Source: Planctomycetaceae bacterium (lineage in GTDB: Bacteria; Planctomycetota; Planctomycetia; Pirellulales; UBA1268). From it: DNA of 49,661 bases. Under the pieces are notes generated by a model. That model was not told the origin of the DNA. It searched no databases and saw only the letters and a program-made list of their open reading frames with translations. This document shows, piece by piece, positions 32,601 to 40,322 of this stretch; the first letter of the stretch is position 1; each line of letters starts with the position of its first letter. The position numbers and the translations under genes were made by a program. The stretch is from the NCBI GenBank assembly GCA_005791575.1, contig SXWA01000266.1, forward strand, positions 1 to 49,661, given 5' to 3'.

Positions 32601-32779
32601 GCGGCCTGCACGGTGACGACGAGACCGGGCCAGGTCGCGGCCAGACGTTCCTCGACCCGGCGCCTCACCTCGCCATCGAGGCGTGCCGGCCCGAGCGCGC
32701 CGACGGCGATCACCGCCGCCACCGCCAGTGGCACCGACCACCGCACGAGCGTCCAGAGCGTGTCGTTGACCGTGGTCAC
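29627..32779 (-). CDS. Large AsmA-like envelope protein
   Basis: This protein of about 1,050 residues has an N-terminal membrane anchor (TLWTLVRWSVPLAVAAVIAVGAL) followed by a long periplasmic beta-rich chain with repeated short blocks such as GxVRCSGQLLPL and LxGTLDLY. The C-terminus (RGQVRLRDADIYELPVMVALLKVL..FSSSVVDFRVEGPHAYLDTIELAGDAISLVGNGELDFDSRVHLTLRSIMG) matches the AsmA/DUF3971 C-terminal region. AsmA/TamB-type proteins are bridge-like lipid-transport or outer-membrane biogenesis factors. The start is uncertain: GTG 32779 (VTTVNDTLW) just precedes the anchor, while the track ORF begins at 32905. It lies 100 nt upstream of dapF on the same strand. Confidence 0.78.
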   Translation of the reverse strand: MTTVNDTLWTLVRWSVPLAVAAVIAVGALGPARLDGEVRRRVEERLAATWPGLVVTVQAAAVTDGRGIVVRGVSVVDPTLPQQWRQLVWVEELRLSCGTSLAELARGTPRITAVHLRRPVVHAVCRGGEWSVARLLRRQAGGMALVPVTVDDATLLLDGVGNASRFTLRQVVGDLAPRPDGTARVRASCAGDVFERGGIEMEIAPATDAFSLSGRIDGLDVGPRLMALLPVPPGATAGADWVSGVRGRVGFDWRASGTLSAPGSAAVAVTGQLDGGRFEHPAIPFPLSGAVATFTADRAGLVVQQLDAHSGTTLVRGSGRLAGWSAAADFDLVVEADRLTVGRQWEGLLPESWAAQWCKLLPSGEIDLRAQLARRAGRIDPQVSIRCRNASLTHYRFPYRIDRTVGTVILDSQSVSIHLTGQAGGHPVHVEGSFRSQAAGTVGLLEVRGDAMRIDDALLAALPPRSSGIVRALQAEGTFDFVFQHERSPSLPGGQANRLGIRLVDCSLRYAGFPYPLSRVTGHVRMDDGHWMIRDISGVNDTGTVRCSGQLLPLADGDGELTLQLTGTGVVLERELRDALPRGVQTVWDDLDPRGNAQFTATVRHRVKSRQTSVKLEARPEGDTVSIEPAWFPYRLERLQGRLSWENGWLRFDDVRGAHARTSVAAAGTCRFTPDGGWHVSFQRLSADRFRADQDLLQAMPAGLRTAINAVRPRGLLSLDGTLDLYSTAAGPDGRPGPAAASWDMRFDVEQGALDVGVPLEHVHGGLRLVGQSDGRRWQSSGEVDIDSAQWRGHQITALSGPLVADADGVRFGAAAAATAEAAPRRLTARLAGGTLALDGSVASSPAGGFSVSLALGEADLERLAADAAGPVAGGAPPYRGRIYAVAELTGSRAGPHSLMGRGQVRLRDADIYELPVMVALLKVLQVKLPDRKAFSSSVVDFRVEGPHAYLDTIELAGDAISLVGNGELDFDSRVHLTLRSIMGDSEAQLPAMKRMLGGASGQFMLVHVDGTLAQPEITTEAFPTLTAALQQLQSRQPSRTAAATQGTVR

Positions 32780-32969
32780 GGATGGGGGTCGCGGGATGAA
32801 ACGGCGCGGCGTGGCAGGCGGAGGCGCATGCCCCGCATCGACGCGCGGGGACAGCCTGAGGAGGAACTGCAAATCGGGGCGGGAACGTACGGATGCGCCG
32901 CGCACGGGGTCAAGTCGGCCCGCCCGCCCCGCCCCGCCTGCCCCGGTTTCCCCGCCTCTGCCAGCTTGC

Positions 32970-32975
32970 TATAGT
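32970..32975 (+). promoter_or_regulatory. Candidate -10 element of MFS gene
   Basis: TATAGT at 32970-32975 lies 91 nt before the MFS start. A poor -35 (TTTCCC at 32947-32952) has a 17-nt spacer. The AT-rich hexamer stands out in this GC-rich gap. Confidence 0.35.
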
Positions 32976-33066
32976 GTCCGCTCGCGCAGGCTGTCGCTGC
33001 GGGGGAGGACGACGGCCACCCGATTCGCGCAGCCCCCCTCGTTCCGCAGGCTGGAGGAGCACCGCC

Positions 33067-34797
33067 ATGGACACCTCGTCCACCACGACACACGACCATG
33101 GTTCCGCGGCGGGTGGCGTCGACGCCCAGCGTCTGCTGTGGGCCGGATTCATGGCGATCCTCGCCGCCGGCGTGGGCTTTTCCATCCGTGCCGGCATCCT
33201 CGGCCAATGGGCCGAGCAGTACGGCTTCACGCAGACCGAACTCGGTGCCATCACCGGTGGCGGCCTCACCGGATTCGGCATCATCATTCTCCTTTCGAGC
33301 CTGATCGCCGACCGGATCGGTTTCGGTCCGCTGATGTTCGCCGCTTTCGTCATGCACCTGATCAGTGCCGCCCTGACGCTCGCAACAGGTGCGGCATTCC
33401 AGGCCGGCGGCAAGCCGCTCGCCTTCCAGTGCCTGTTTTGGGGCATGTTTCTCTTCGCGATCGGCAACGGGATCGCCGAGGCGGTCGTCAACCCGCTGGT
33501 GGCCACGCTGTTCCCGAAGAACAAGACCCACTACCTCAATATCCTCCACGCCGGGTGGCCGGGCGGGCTGATCCTCGGTGGTCTGGCGAGCTTTTGCATG
33601 TCCGGTGGCCTGGCGAGCTTTTTCATGGCCGGCAGTGAAGGGGTGAAGCCGGTGGCCTGGCAGATTCAGATCTCGCTGTTCCTCATCCCGGTGGTCCTCT
33701 ACGGTCTGATGGTGCTCGGCCAGCGGTTCCCCCGCAGCGAGGCGAGTACGTCGGGCGTGTCGTACCGCGACATGCTCGGCGAACTGGGGCTCGTCGGTGC
33801 CGCGGTGATCTGCGGACTACTGGCCCTGTTTTTCAAGAGCGACCTCGGCCTCTCCCCGGTCGTGTCGGCGGGAATCGCCGCCGGGCTCCTCGCCCTGTTC
33901 GGGGCCGCCACCGGGTTCCGCCTCGGCCACCTGCTCCTCGCCGCCCTGCTGGTGATTCACGCGATGGTGGGCTACGTCGAACTGGGCACCGATTCCTGGA
34001 TTTCGAAGATCACCGGCGCGATCATGGCGAGCCCCGCCAACGGCCTGCTGCTGTTCGTCTACACCTCGGCCCTGATGTTCGCCCTCCGGTTCTTCGCCGG
34101 GCCGATCGTCGAGAGGATCTCCCCGCTCGGGCTGCTGGCCCTCTCCGCCCTGTTCGGCTCGCTCGGCCTCTGGCTTCTCGGCAACGCCGAAGGGGCGGTG
34201 ATGTGCATCGTGGCGGCCACGATCTACGGGATCGGCAAGACCTTCCTCTGGCCGACGATGCTCGCGGTCGTCAGCGAGCAGTTCCCCAAGGGGGGAGCGA
34301 TCACGATCGGTGCAGCCGGTGGCGTGGGCATGCTTTCGGCCGGCCTCCTCGGCGGTCCGGGCATCGGGTTCCTCCAGGATCAAAACGCCTCGCAGCACCT
34401 CCAGCGCGCCGATCAGGCGGTCTACGAACGCTACAAGTCGCCGAAGGAAAACGAGTTTCTCTGGATGAAGACCGCCGGGCTCGACGGTTCCAAGGTGGGT
34501 GTGCTCGCCGACGGGGGCAAGGAGGCGGAGCGGGCCCTCAAGCTGCTCGAGCAGGAGAACGCCAAGCCGGAGGCGATCGCCGCCCAACGGACGCTCGTCG
34601 ATTGGTGGACCGGTTCCGCCAGCGCCACGGCGGCCGCCGACAAGACGCTCGTCGATGCGGCGGGACTGTTTGGTGGACGGCGGGCACTGATCCTCACCGC
34701 CCTGGTGCCCGCGACGATGTTCGCCTGTTACTCGCTCCTGCTGGCCTGGTTCCGCGCCCGCGGCGGATACCAGGCGCGCGGCATGCACGGGCACTGA
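33067..34797 (+). CDS. MFS transporter, sugar-permease-like, with extra C-terminal domain
   Basis: This 576-residue major facilitator has helices from LLWAGFMAILAAGVGFSIRAGIL onward. The loops GFTQTELGAITGG, FWGMFLFAIGNGIAEAVVNPLVATLFPKNKTHYLNILHAGWPGG and TIYGIGKTFLWPTMLAVVSEQFPKGGA resemble FucP-type permeases (the GNG and HAG-W-PGG blocks). Between the penultimate and last helices there is an insert of roughly 140 residues (FLQDQNASQHLQRADQAVYERYKSPK..) that is hydrophilic and helical, which is unusual for the family. ATG 33067 has GGAGGAG 8 nt upstream. A 27-nt duplication lies in one helix. Substrate unknown. Confidence 0.8.
   Translation: MDTSSTTTHDHGSAAGGVDAQRLLWAGFMAILAAGVGFSIRAGILGQWAEQYGFTQTELGAITGGGLTGFGIIILLSSLIADRIGFGPLMFAAFVMHLISAALTLATGAAFQAGGKPLAFQCLFWGMFLFAIGNGIAEAVVNPLVATLFPKNKTHYLNILHAGWPGGLILGGLASFCMSGGLASFFMAGSEGVKPVAWQIQISLFLIPVVLYGLMVLGQRFPRSEASTSGVSYRDMLGELGLVGAAVICGLLALFFKSDLGLSPVVSAGIAAGLLALFGAATGFRLGHLLLAALLVIHAMVGYVELGTDSWISKITGAIMASPANGLLLFVYTSALMFALRFFAGPIVERISPLGLLALSALFGSLGLWLLGNAEGAVMCIVAATIYGIGKTFLWPTMLAVVSEQFPKGGAITIGAAGGVGMLSAGLLGGPGIGFLQDQNASQHLQRADQAVYERYKSPKENEFLWMKTAGLDGSKVGVLADGGKEAERALKLLEQENAKPEAIAAQRTLVDWWTGSASATAAADKTLVDAAGLFGGRRALILTALVPATMFACYSLLLAWFRARGGYQARGMHGH
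33577..33630 (+). repeat. In-frame 27-nt duplication in a membrane segment
   Basis: GGTGGTCTGGCGAGCTTTTG.. (33577-33603) is repeated with four substitutions at 33604-33630, giving GGLASFCMS followed by GGLASFFMA within the MFS protein. Confidence 0.85.
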
Positions 34798-34857
34798 CAC
34801 GAACCGCCGCCCCGGTCGCTGCGGCGCGGCAAACGTGGCACCGTCGTCGCCGTGTCG

Positions 34858-35922
34858 TCACTTCGTGCGCGGTGGCTGGACGACCACGACCGTCGCTCCG
34901 GATCGGTGCGTGACCGCCACGCGGATCGCTGCTGGGTAGTCGGTGTCGCCATGCCGTTCACCGGCCGCGGTGGCGGCGAGCAGGCTGGTCAACGCCCGGT
35001 AGTGCCGCTCGGTCATGTCCCGGAGCGGCCATCCCTCACGTCGCCACAGCGTGACGAAGACCTCCGCGATGACGTGCGGGTGGTGGCTGGCCAGCGCCGC
35101 GGCATCGATCTCCACGGCACCATCAGCGCGCTTCGTGGCATGCGCCGCAAGCAGCTTCTCGGCGACCGCCGCCAACGCCGCGGCGGCCGCTGCCGCCTGT
35201 CGGCCGAGACGGACGAGCGACTCGGCCGCCGCCGGATACGGGCCGGAGGTGAGCAGCGGCAGCACCTCGTGGCGGAGGAAGTTGCGGGCGAAGCGCCGGT
35301 CGGCATTCGACTCGTCCTCGCACCAGGCCTGCCCCGTCGAGCGGAGATACCCCCGCGCCGCCGCCCCCGACACGCCGAGCAGCGGGCGCACAAGCGCGAC
35401 ACCGGCCGCGAGGCGGCGCCGGTCGGACATCCCCGCCAGCCCCGCCACCCCGGTTCCGCGGACGATCCGGTGGAGGATCGTCTCCGCCTGATCGTCGGCG
35501 GTGTGGGCCACGACCACCGTCACGGCACCGCGCTCACGCGCCACGTCGAGGAGTCGCTGGTAGCGCAGGCGACGCGCGCGCCCCTCCAGCCCCTCGCTTC
35601 CGTGCGCGACCGCGCGGACCGCCACGGCCGCGACCCGACTGGGCAGACCGACGCGCTCCGCGAGGGCGGCCACGAACAAGGCATCGCTGCCGGCGGAAGG
35701 CCGCAGGTCGTGGACCACATGCGCCACGGTCATGGCGGGACGGCTGCCGCGCTCCGCCGCGACCGCGACGATTCCCATCAGGAGGGCCACGCTGTCAGCC
35801 CCCCCGGACACGCCGATCACCGCCGGCCCTTCCCAGAACCCCACGGCATCGAGGCCCGCCCTCAGGCCCGGGAGGTAGGCTGCGGCGTCGCCCGGGAAAT
35901 CGGCTGGTGGCTTGGGGGACAT
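34858..35922 (-). CDS. tilS: tRNA(Ile)-lysidine synthetase
   Basis: TilS converts C34 of the CAU-anticodon tRNA-Ile to lysidine with ATP and lysine. The PP-loop is VIGVSGGADSVALLMG, followed by VAHVVHDLRPSAGSDALFV, GRARRLRYQRLLDVA, VVAHTADDQAETILHRIVRGTG and the RSTGQAWCEDESNADRRFARNFLRHEVLPLL block that defines TilS. The C-terminal region after about residue 230 is short, so this is the compact form (354 residues). Start ATG 35922 (MSPKPPADFPG) is chosen because the track start at 36126 reads through the divergent lipoprotein gene. It is an essential tRNA modification gene in most bacteria. Confidence 0.92.
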   Translation of the reverse strand: MSPKPPADFPGDAAAYLPGLRAGLDAVGFWEGPAVIGVSGGADSVALLMGIVAVAAERGSRPAMTVAHVVHDLRPSAGSDALFVAALAERVGLPSRVAAVAVRAVAHGSEGLEGRARRLRYQRLLDVARERGAVTVVVAHTADDQAETILHRIVRGTGVAGLAGMSDRRRLAAGVALVRPLLGVSGAAARGYLRSTGQAWCEDESNADRRFARNFLRHEVLPLLTSGPYPAAAESLVRLGRQAAAAAAALAAVAEKLLAAHATKRADGAVEIDAAALASHHPHVIAEVFVTLWRREGWPLRDMTERHYRALTSLLAATAAGERHGDTDYPAAIRVAVTHRSGATVVVVQPPRTK

Positions 35923-36037
35923 GCCCCGATTGTGCACCAGCCCGACCGCGGTGGCGAACCGGCCGCCAAGCGGCATTGAGCCCCCGGGGGACGGTCGGTA
36001 CCCTCCGCCCACCCACGGTCCCCCGGAGACCATCCAC

Positions 36038-36682
36038 ATGCGCCCCTGTCCGACCCCCAGTGCGACGATCCTGCTGCTGCTTGCCACCCTCCTGCCCGGC
36101 CTCGGTGGCTGTTCGGCACTGGGCACGCTGACCTACATGGTGATGCCCAAGGACGTGCCGGCGGAGTTCCCGGGCCTCAAGGGCATGCATGTCGCGGTGG
36201 TCTGCAAGCCGATCGTCGAGTTGGAATTCAGCGACGCCGGCAGTGCCCGTGAACTCGCCTCGTCGGTGGGCAGCCTCGTCGAGCGCCAGGTCCGTCAGGC
36301 ACGGGTCATCCCCCAGGACGAAGTCGCCCGCTGGGTCGACGAAAACACCTGGGTCGACTACCGGGCGATCGGCAAGTCGCTCGACGCCGACATGGTGGTC
36401 GGGATCGACCTCGAGGAGTTCCGCCTCCACGAGGGCTCGACCCTCTTCCGTGGACGGGCCACCGTCAATGTCCGCGTCTACGACATCGCCAAGGACAAGC
36501 TGGTGTTCGAGAAGCGGCTCGACGACTTCACCTTCCCGAAGAACGGTGCGATCCCGGCAACCGACCGGCCGGAGTCGCAGTTCCGTGGCATGTTCCTCCA
36601 GTTGCTCTCGCAGCGGATCGCGCGCTGCTTCTTCGCCTACGACAGCCGAGAGCAATTCGCCGACGACAACCTCACGTTCTGA
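36038..36682 (+). CDS. Hypothetical lipoprotein
   Basis: This 214-residue protein has a signal peptide ending in a lipobox (ATILLLLATLLPGLGGC), Cys at about 25. The mature chain is a compact alpha/beta sequence (MHVAVVCKPIVELEFSDAGSARELASSVGSLVERQVRQARVIPQDEVARWVDENTW..ADMVVGIDLEEFRLHEGSTLFRGRATVNVRVYDI). The pattern of a strand, a long helix and a later strand block resembles CsgG/LpoB-type or DUF799-type periplasmic domains, but I cannot name a family. ATG 36038 places the lipobox correctly; the track start at 35912 does not. It is divergent from tilS with a 115-nt gap. Confidence 0.72.
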   Translation: MRPCPTPSATILLLLATLLPGLGGCSALGTLTYMVMPKDVPAEFPGLKGMHVAVVCKPIVELEFSDAGSARELASSVGSLVERQVRQARVIPQDEVARWVDENTWVDYRAIGKSLDADMVVGIDLEEFRLHEGSTLFRGRATVNVRVYDIAKDKLVFEKRLDDFTFPKNGAIPATDRPESQFRGMFLQLLSQRIARCFFAYDSREQFADDNLTF

Positions 36683-36774
36683 CACCCGCCGGGGAAGGGT
36701 CGGGGCGCGACCGTGACGTGGATTGCAACCCCGCGGCAGGCGGTCGGTGCCGGGAACGGATGCCGCACAGGCCA

Positions 36775-36790
36775 CGGTCGGGGCCGACCG
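36775..36790. terminator. Small GC hairpin between convergent genes
   Basis: CGGTCGGGGCCGACCG folds on itself between the convergent lipoprotein and VWA genes. No U-run follows on either strand, so terminator function is uncertain. Confidence 0.3.
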
Positions 36791-36821
36791 GTCGTCACCG
36801 CCCCGGCTTGGGCATCGGCCA

Positions 36822-38840
36822 TCAGAGCCGCTTGAGGTCGCGCTTCGGCTTCGGCGGAGCGAGCTTTCGCTTCTTGTCGTCACTCGGGGCGGTGGGATTG
36901 TTGTTCCCGTTGCCGTCCTGCATCTTCGGATCGTTGACACCGGTGTGTGATTCCGTCCACCGGTATCCGAGCGGGATCCTCAGTTCCTCCCCGGCCACCA
37001 GGGCCCACGGCGTGCCGTCGTGCTCGACCACGACCCGCTCGAGCAGCTCCCGTGCCTGCTTGGCGAGCTTCTCCGTCTGCGAGCCGACGGTGACCTCGTC
37101 GCTGGGCTCGAGCGTCCAGGTGTCGCTGGTCTGGTTCTTGAATTTCATCCCCAGCTTGGCCTGGGCCAGCATCTGGTTGTAGGCATCGGTCCGCACCTTT
37201 CCGGCCAGGACCCGGCCGAGCGCCAGGTCGAACGCCGCCTGCCAGCGCCGCTCACTGATCTTCGCCCGATCGGGCAGGCCGGCGGAGAGCTTGCCGTAGA
37301 GTTCATCGAGCCGCGGGGCGGTGATCGCGGCGGTCCGCTGGGCCTCGGTGAGCAGCTGGGCGAGGGTGCCTTCGTCCTGCCGTGGAAACACCATCCGCGG
37401 GGCGGCCATCGGGTCGATCTGCGACGACCGGGCGGCCTCCACGAGTGCCTGCTTGGCCCGGTTGTTCTCGATGTCGTGCTGCTGCTTGGCGACCGAACGG
37501 TAGTCGGGCTGGTAGGCGAGCATCACCTGGGGGTCGAAGAAATACCGGAGTTGTGCCTGCATCGCCGGCGTCATCGCGTTGGTGACCCGGCCGCGTTCAC
37601 CGCTGTTGCCATGGACACGGAAATAGATGCCGCCCGTGTCGGCACAGAGCTTCGACAGACGGAACGGGCCGAAGCCGGAATCGATCGCCTCGTCGGCGAG
37701 ACGGTCGGAGCGGATGTGGATCACTTCGGGAACCAGCGTTTCGGGGCCCTGCTCGATCACGGCCCACTGCTCCCCCTGGTCGTACTGGGGGTCGAACTCG
37801 ACGTACTTCATCCGCACCTCGCGGATCCCGAACGGCGCCGGCACCCCGACCACGTAGACCGGAATGCCCAGCGTGAGGCACTCCTTGGTCGCCTGATCGG
37901 CCATGTCGACGTCGTTGCCCACCTCGTCAGTGAACACCACGATCATCACGTTGCGCTTCGGCGCCGACGTGCGGAAGATCCGCGCGGCCTCGGCCGCGGA
38001 GCGGATCGCCCGGAAGGTCATCTCGACCCCCGAATCGTCGACGGGAACGGAGTTGATCGCCTCGATCACCTCGGCCACCTCGGTGGTCGGCTTGGGGGTC
38101 AGCAAGGTGACGTCCTTGCCGAAGGCGACGACGAGATTGGAGAGATCAGGCCGGTTGCGCCGCGAACGATTCGCCCCCAATTCGTGGAACACCCGATCGA
38201 GGCGGGCGGCGATCTCCTTGCGCTGGGCCGAGAGGCTCACTGACCGGTCGAAGACCCAGCACACGACCGTCGCACGCTGGTCGAGCGAGGCGGCAATCTC
38301 GGCTGTCAACCGGTCGACCGCGCCGGTGGCCCCGGTGGTGGACACACCGACGGCACCGCGGACGACGATCCGTTCGTCGAACGCCTGGGCCGTCGGAAGG
38401 GCGTCGAGCGGCTCGAGTTGCACGTCTCCGAGCGGATCGGTCTCGGTCACCGGGGTCACCGACACATCGGCGAGCACCGGTGCCAGCGCCTGCGCCACCC
38501 CATCGGACCGGTCCGTGCCCGCACCGGTCGCCTCCGGCGGATTCTCGGCGACAACCATCTCCTGCGGCTCGAGGGGCACATCCTCGTCGACCACGGCCGG
38601 CGACTCGATCACCGTCACGGTCCGGGCCGGGATCGGTGGATCGATGACCACGAGCCCGAGCGCCAGAAGCACGATCACGTGCACCAGCAGGCTCGTCAGC
38701 AGCGCCGGCATGTCGCTGGCATGGACGGCCCAAGCCGTTGGCAGGCCCGCCGGCACCGGCATCGCCGACGCGGAATTGGCAGCCAACGGGCGGCGGATGG
38801 CTTCGGTCGACACGGCGGAGGCACCTCTCCAGGAAATCAT
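36822..38840 (-). CDS. TonB-like membrane-anchored VWA-domain protein
   Basis: The 672-residue protein has one N-terminal helix (PALLTSLLVHVIVLLALGLVVIDPP, about 45-70) of the kind seen in TonB-like and planctomycete VWA proteins, followed by an acidic Pro/Glu linker. The VWA core starts at ATVVCWVFDRSVSLSAQRKEIAARLDRVFHEL; the MIDAS aspartate-serine pattern appears as DRSVS, not the classical DxSxS. Later VWA strands are NLVVAFGKDVTLL and NVMIVVFTDEVGND. The rest (about 330-672) is helical with a basic tail KKRKLAPPKPKRDLKRL. A metal-dependent protein-binding role at the inner membrane is likely. The start ATG 38840 is plausible. Confidence 0.8.
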   Translation of the reverse strand: MISWRGASAVSTEAIRRPLAANSASAMPVPAGLPTAWAVHASDMPALLTSLLVHVIVLLALGLVVIDPPIPARTVTVIESPAVVDEDVPLEPQEMVVAENPPEATGAGTDRSDGVAQALAPVLADVSVTPVTETDPLGDVQLEPLDALPTAQAFDERIVVRGAVGVSTTGATGAVDRLTAEIAASLDQRATVVCWVFDRSVSLSAQRKEIAARLDRVFHELGANRSRRNRPDLSNLVVAFGKDVTLLTPKPTTEVAEVIEAINSVPVDDSGVEMTFRAIRSAAEAARIFRTSAPKRNVMIVVFTDEVGNDVDMADQATKECLTLGIPVYVVGVPAPFGIREVRMKYVEFDPQYDQGEQWAVIEQGPETLVPEVIHIRSDRLADEAIDSGFGPFRLSKLCADTGGIYFRVHGNSGERGRVTNAMTPAMQAQLRYFFDPQVMLAYQPDYRSVAKQQHDIENNRAKQALVEAARSSQIDPMAAPRMVFPRQDEGTLAQLLTEAQRTAAITAPRLDELYGKLSAGLPDRAKISERRWQAAFDLALGRVLAGKVRTDAYNQMLAQAKLGMKFKNQTSDTWTLEPSDEVTVGSQTEKLAKQARELLERVVVEHDGTPWALVAGEELRIPLGYRWTESHTGVNDPKMQDGNGNNNPTAPSDDKKRKLAPPKPKRDLKRL

Positions 38841-39037
38841 AGTCTATTGATCGGCTCTTGCACGACCGGAGCCCAAGCAGGACATTGAGTCGAGGTGGGG
38901 GTGTGCTGCGGTTCCCGCACCTTGTTTTCCGGCCAGATCGGGAAGTCGGCGCGCACGTGTCGGCGGTTTTCCGGGCGGTGTCGACAGGGACAGATCGTTC
39001 CTGCCATCCCGGACGGTCGGGCCGGATTCCCCTGACG

Positions 39038-39091
39038 GCATCCCCTGTCAGCACGGCTTCCCCTGTCAGCACGGCATCCCTTTCAGCATTG
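39038..39091 (+). repeat. 18-nt tandem repeat, 2 good plus 1 degenerate copy
   Basis: GCATCCCCTGTCAGCACG (39038-39055) is followed by GCTTCCCCTGTCAGCACG (39056-39073) and a degenerate GCATCCCTTTCAGCATTG (39074-39091). It lies just 5' of the hydrolase-like gene start. Confidence 0.85.
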
Positions 39092-39121
39092 TCTCCCTTC
39101 TCCCGAGTCGCGGGTCGCACG

Positions 39122-40237
39122 ATGGATACTCTGCGGTCTTCAAGTCGTCTGGTCGCCCGGTCGTTCACCGGGATCGTGCCTCTGTTCCGCTCCGCGGTGA
39201 CCGACTCGCGCTCCGGAGCAGCCGCGCTCGTCCTCTGGACGGCGATCGCCGGCGGTGGCCGCGCACAACCGCCTGCCCCACCGACCACCGCGGCCCAGCC
39301 GCCCCGACCGCCGGTGGCCGTGCCCGCCGCGGAGTCGATGGAGCTGCAGACCTCCGACGGAGTCCAGTTGACCGTCTGGTTCTACCGCTGCCCGCAGGAC
39401 GACCCCGGTCGTGCCGGCGCCGCCCCGGCCGGTCCCCCCCGGCTTCGTTCCGCCACCAAGACCACGGTGATCCTCCTCCACGATCTCGGCGGCTCGCACA
39501 AGTCCGTCGAACCGCTGGCCCTCGGTCTGCAGCGGAGCGGATGCCACGTGCTCGTGCCCGATCTGCGTGGCCACGGCGCGAGCACGACACGCGTCGATGC
39601 CGCCGGCCGGAGTGACGAGATCGATGCCAAACTGTTCAAACGCGCCGACCTGGAAGCGATCGCCGCCTCGGCGGGGGGTACAGTCCGTGATCAAGGCACG
39701 GCGCGCGGCGACATCGAGGCGATCCGTGCATTCCTCCATGGAAATACCGAGGCGGGCGGTCCAGGACTGGGCCGGTTGGTGGTGGCCGGAGTCGGGACCG
39801 GCGCGACCCTCGCCGCACTGTGGACGGCCGCCGATGCCTCATGGCCACCGATCGCCACCGGGCCCCAGGGTCGCCAGGTCCAAGCGCTGGTCCTCGTCAG
39901 CCCGGCATGGACGCCGCGCGGCCTGCAGATCCTGCCCGCCTTGGGTCAGGAAGTCGTGAAACGCGATCTGCCCATCCTCGTGGTCGCCGGTCGTGGTGAT
40001 CGCGAGGCGATCCGCGTGTTCGATCAACTCAAACGGAACCGCCCGCAGGAGTGGTTCGAACAACGGGCCGGGCAGAAACCGACGCAGGCTCCGAAGCTGG
40101 AGAAGGCCGCCGACGCGACGGCCGTGCTGCTCCAGCTCGACACCGAGGATTCGGGCGAGAAGTTGCTCGCGGGCCGGACGAATCCGACGGAGATGGTCCG
40201 CGGCGTCCTCGGCGCCGTGCTCCCCACTGAACGCTAG
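39122..40237 (+). CDS. Exported alpha/beta-hydrolase-fold protein, nucleophile not evident
   Basis: This 371-residue protein has a weak signal segment (SGAAALVLWTAIAGGGRAQ, about 30-48) and a Pro/Ala linker. An alpha/beta-hydrolase pattern follows: VQLTVWFYRCPQ, TTVILLHDLGGSHKSVEPLALGLQRSGCHVLVPDLRGHGAST, then RLVVAGVGTGATLAALW and LPILVVAGRGD. At the nucleophile elbow, where GxSxG is expected, the sequence is AGVGTGA with no serine, and no other GxSxG is seen. It may be a non-catalytic member or use Thr. ATG 39122 is preferred over the track start at 38858, which reads through an 18-nt tandem repeat. The stop codon touches the second hairpin element. Confidence 0.72.
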   Translation: MDTLRSSSRLVARSFTGIVPLFRSAVTDSRSGAAALVLWTAIAGGGRAQPPAPPTTAAQPPRPPVAVPAAESMELQTSDGVQLTVWFYRCPQDDPGRAGAAPAGPPRLRSATKTTVILLHDLGGSHKSVEPLALGLQRSGCHVLVPDLRGHGASTTRVDAAGRSDEIDAKLFKRADLEAIAASAGGTVRDQGTARGDIEAIRAFLHGNTEAGGPGLGRLVVAGVGTGATLAALWTAADASWPPIATGPQGRQVQALVLVSPAWTPRGLQILPALGQEVVKRDLPILVVAGRGDREAIRVFDQLKRNRPQEWFEQRAGQKPTQAPKLEKAADATAVLLQLDTEDSGEKLLAGRTNPTEMVRGVLGAVLPTER

Positions 40238-40316
40238 CAGGCTGTGGACACACAGCCTGCTGCACCTCAGGGATGAGGTGCCGGGAGCGCAGCTCCCGTG
40301 AAACGCGCAGCGTTTC
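40237..40316 (+). repeat. Four-hairpin dispersed element, copy 2
   Basis: Hairpins run almost without gaps: GCAGGCTGTG-GACA-CACAGCCTGC (40237-40260); GCACCTCA-GGGA-TGAGGTGC (40262-40281); CGGGAGC-GCA-GCTCCCG (40282-40298); and GAAACGC-GCA-GCGTTTC (40300-40316). It matches copy 1 (9684-9763), with paired changes T-A to C-G in stem 3 and A-T to C-G in stem 4. It lies between the convergent hydrolase-like and LysM genes. Confidence 0.92.
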
Positions 40317-40322
40317 CCATCG

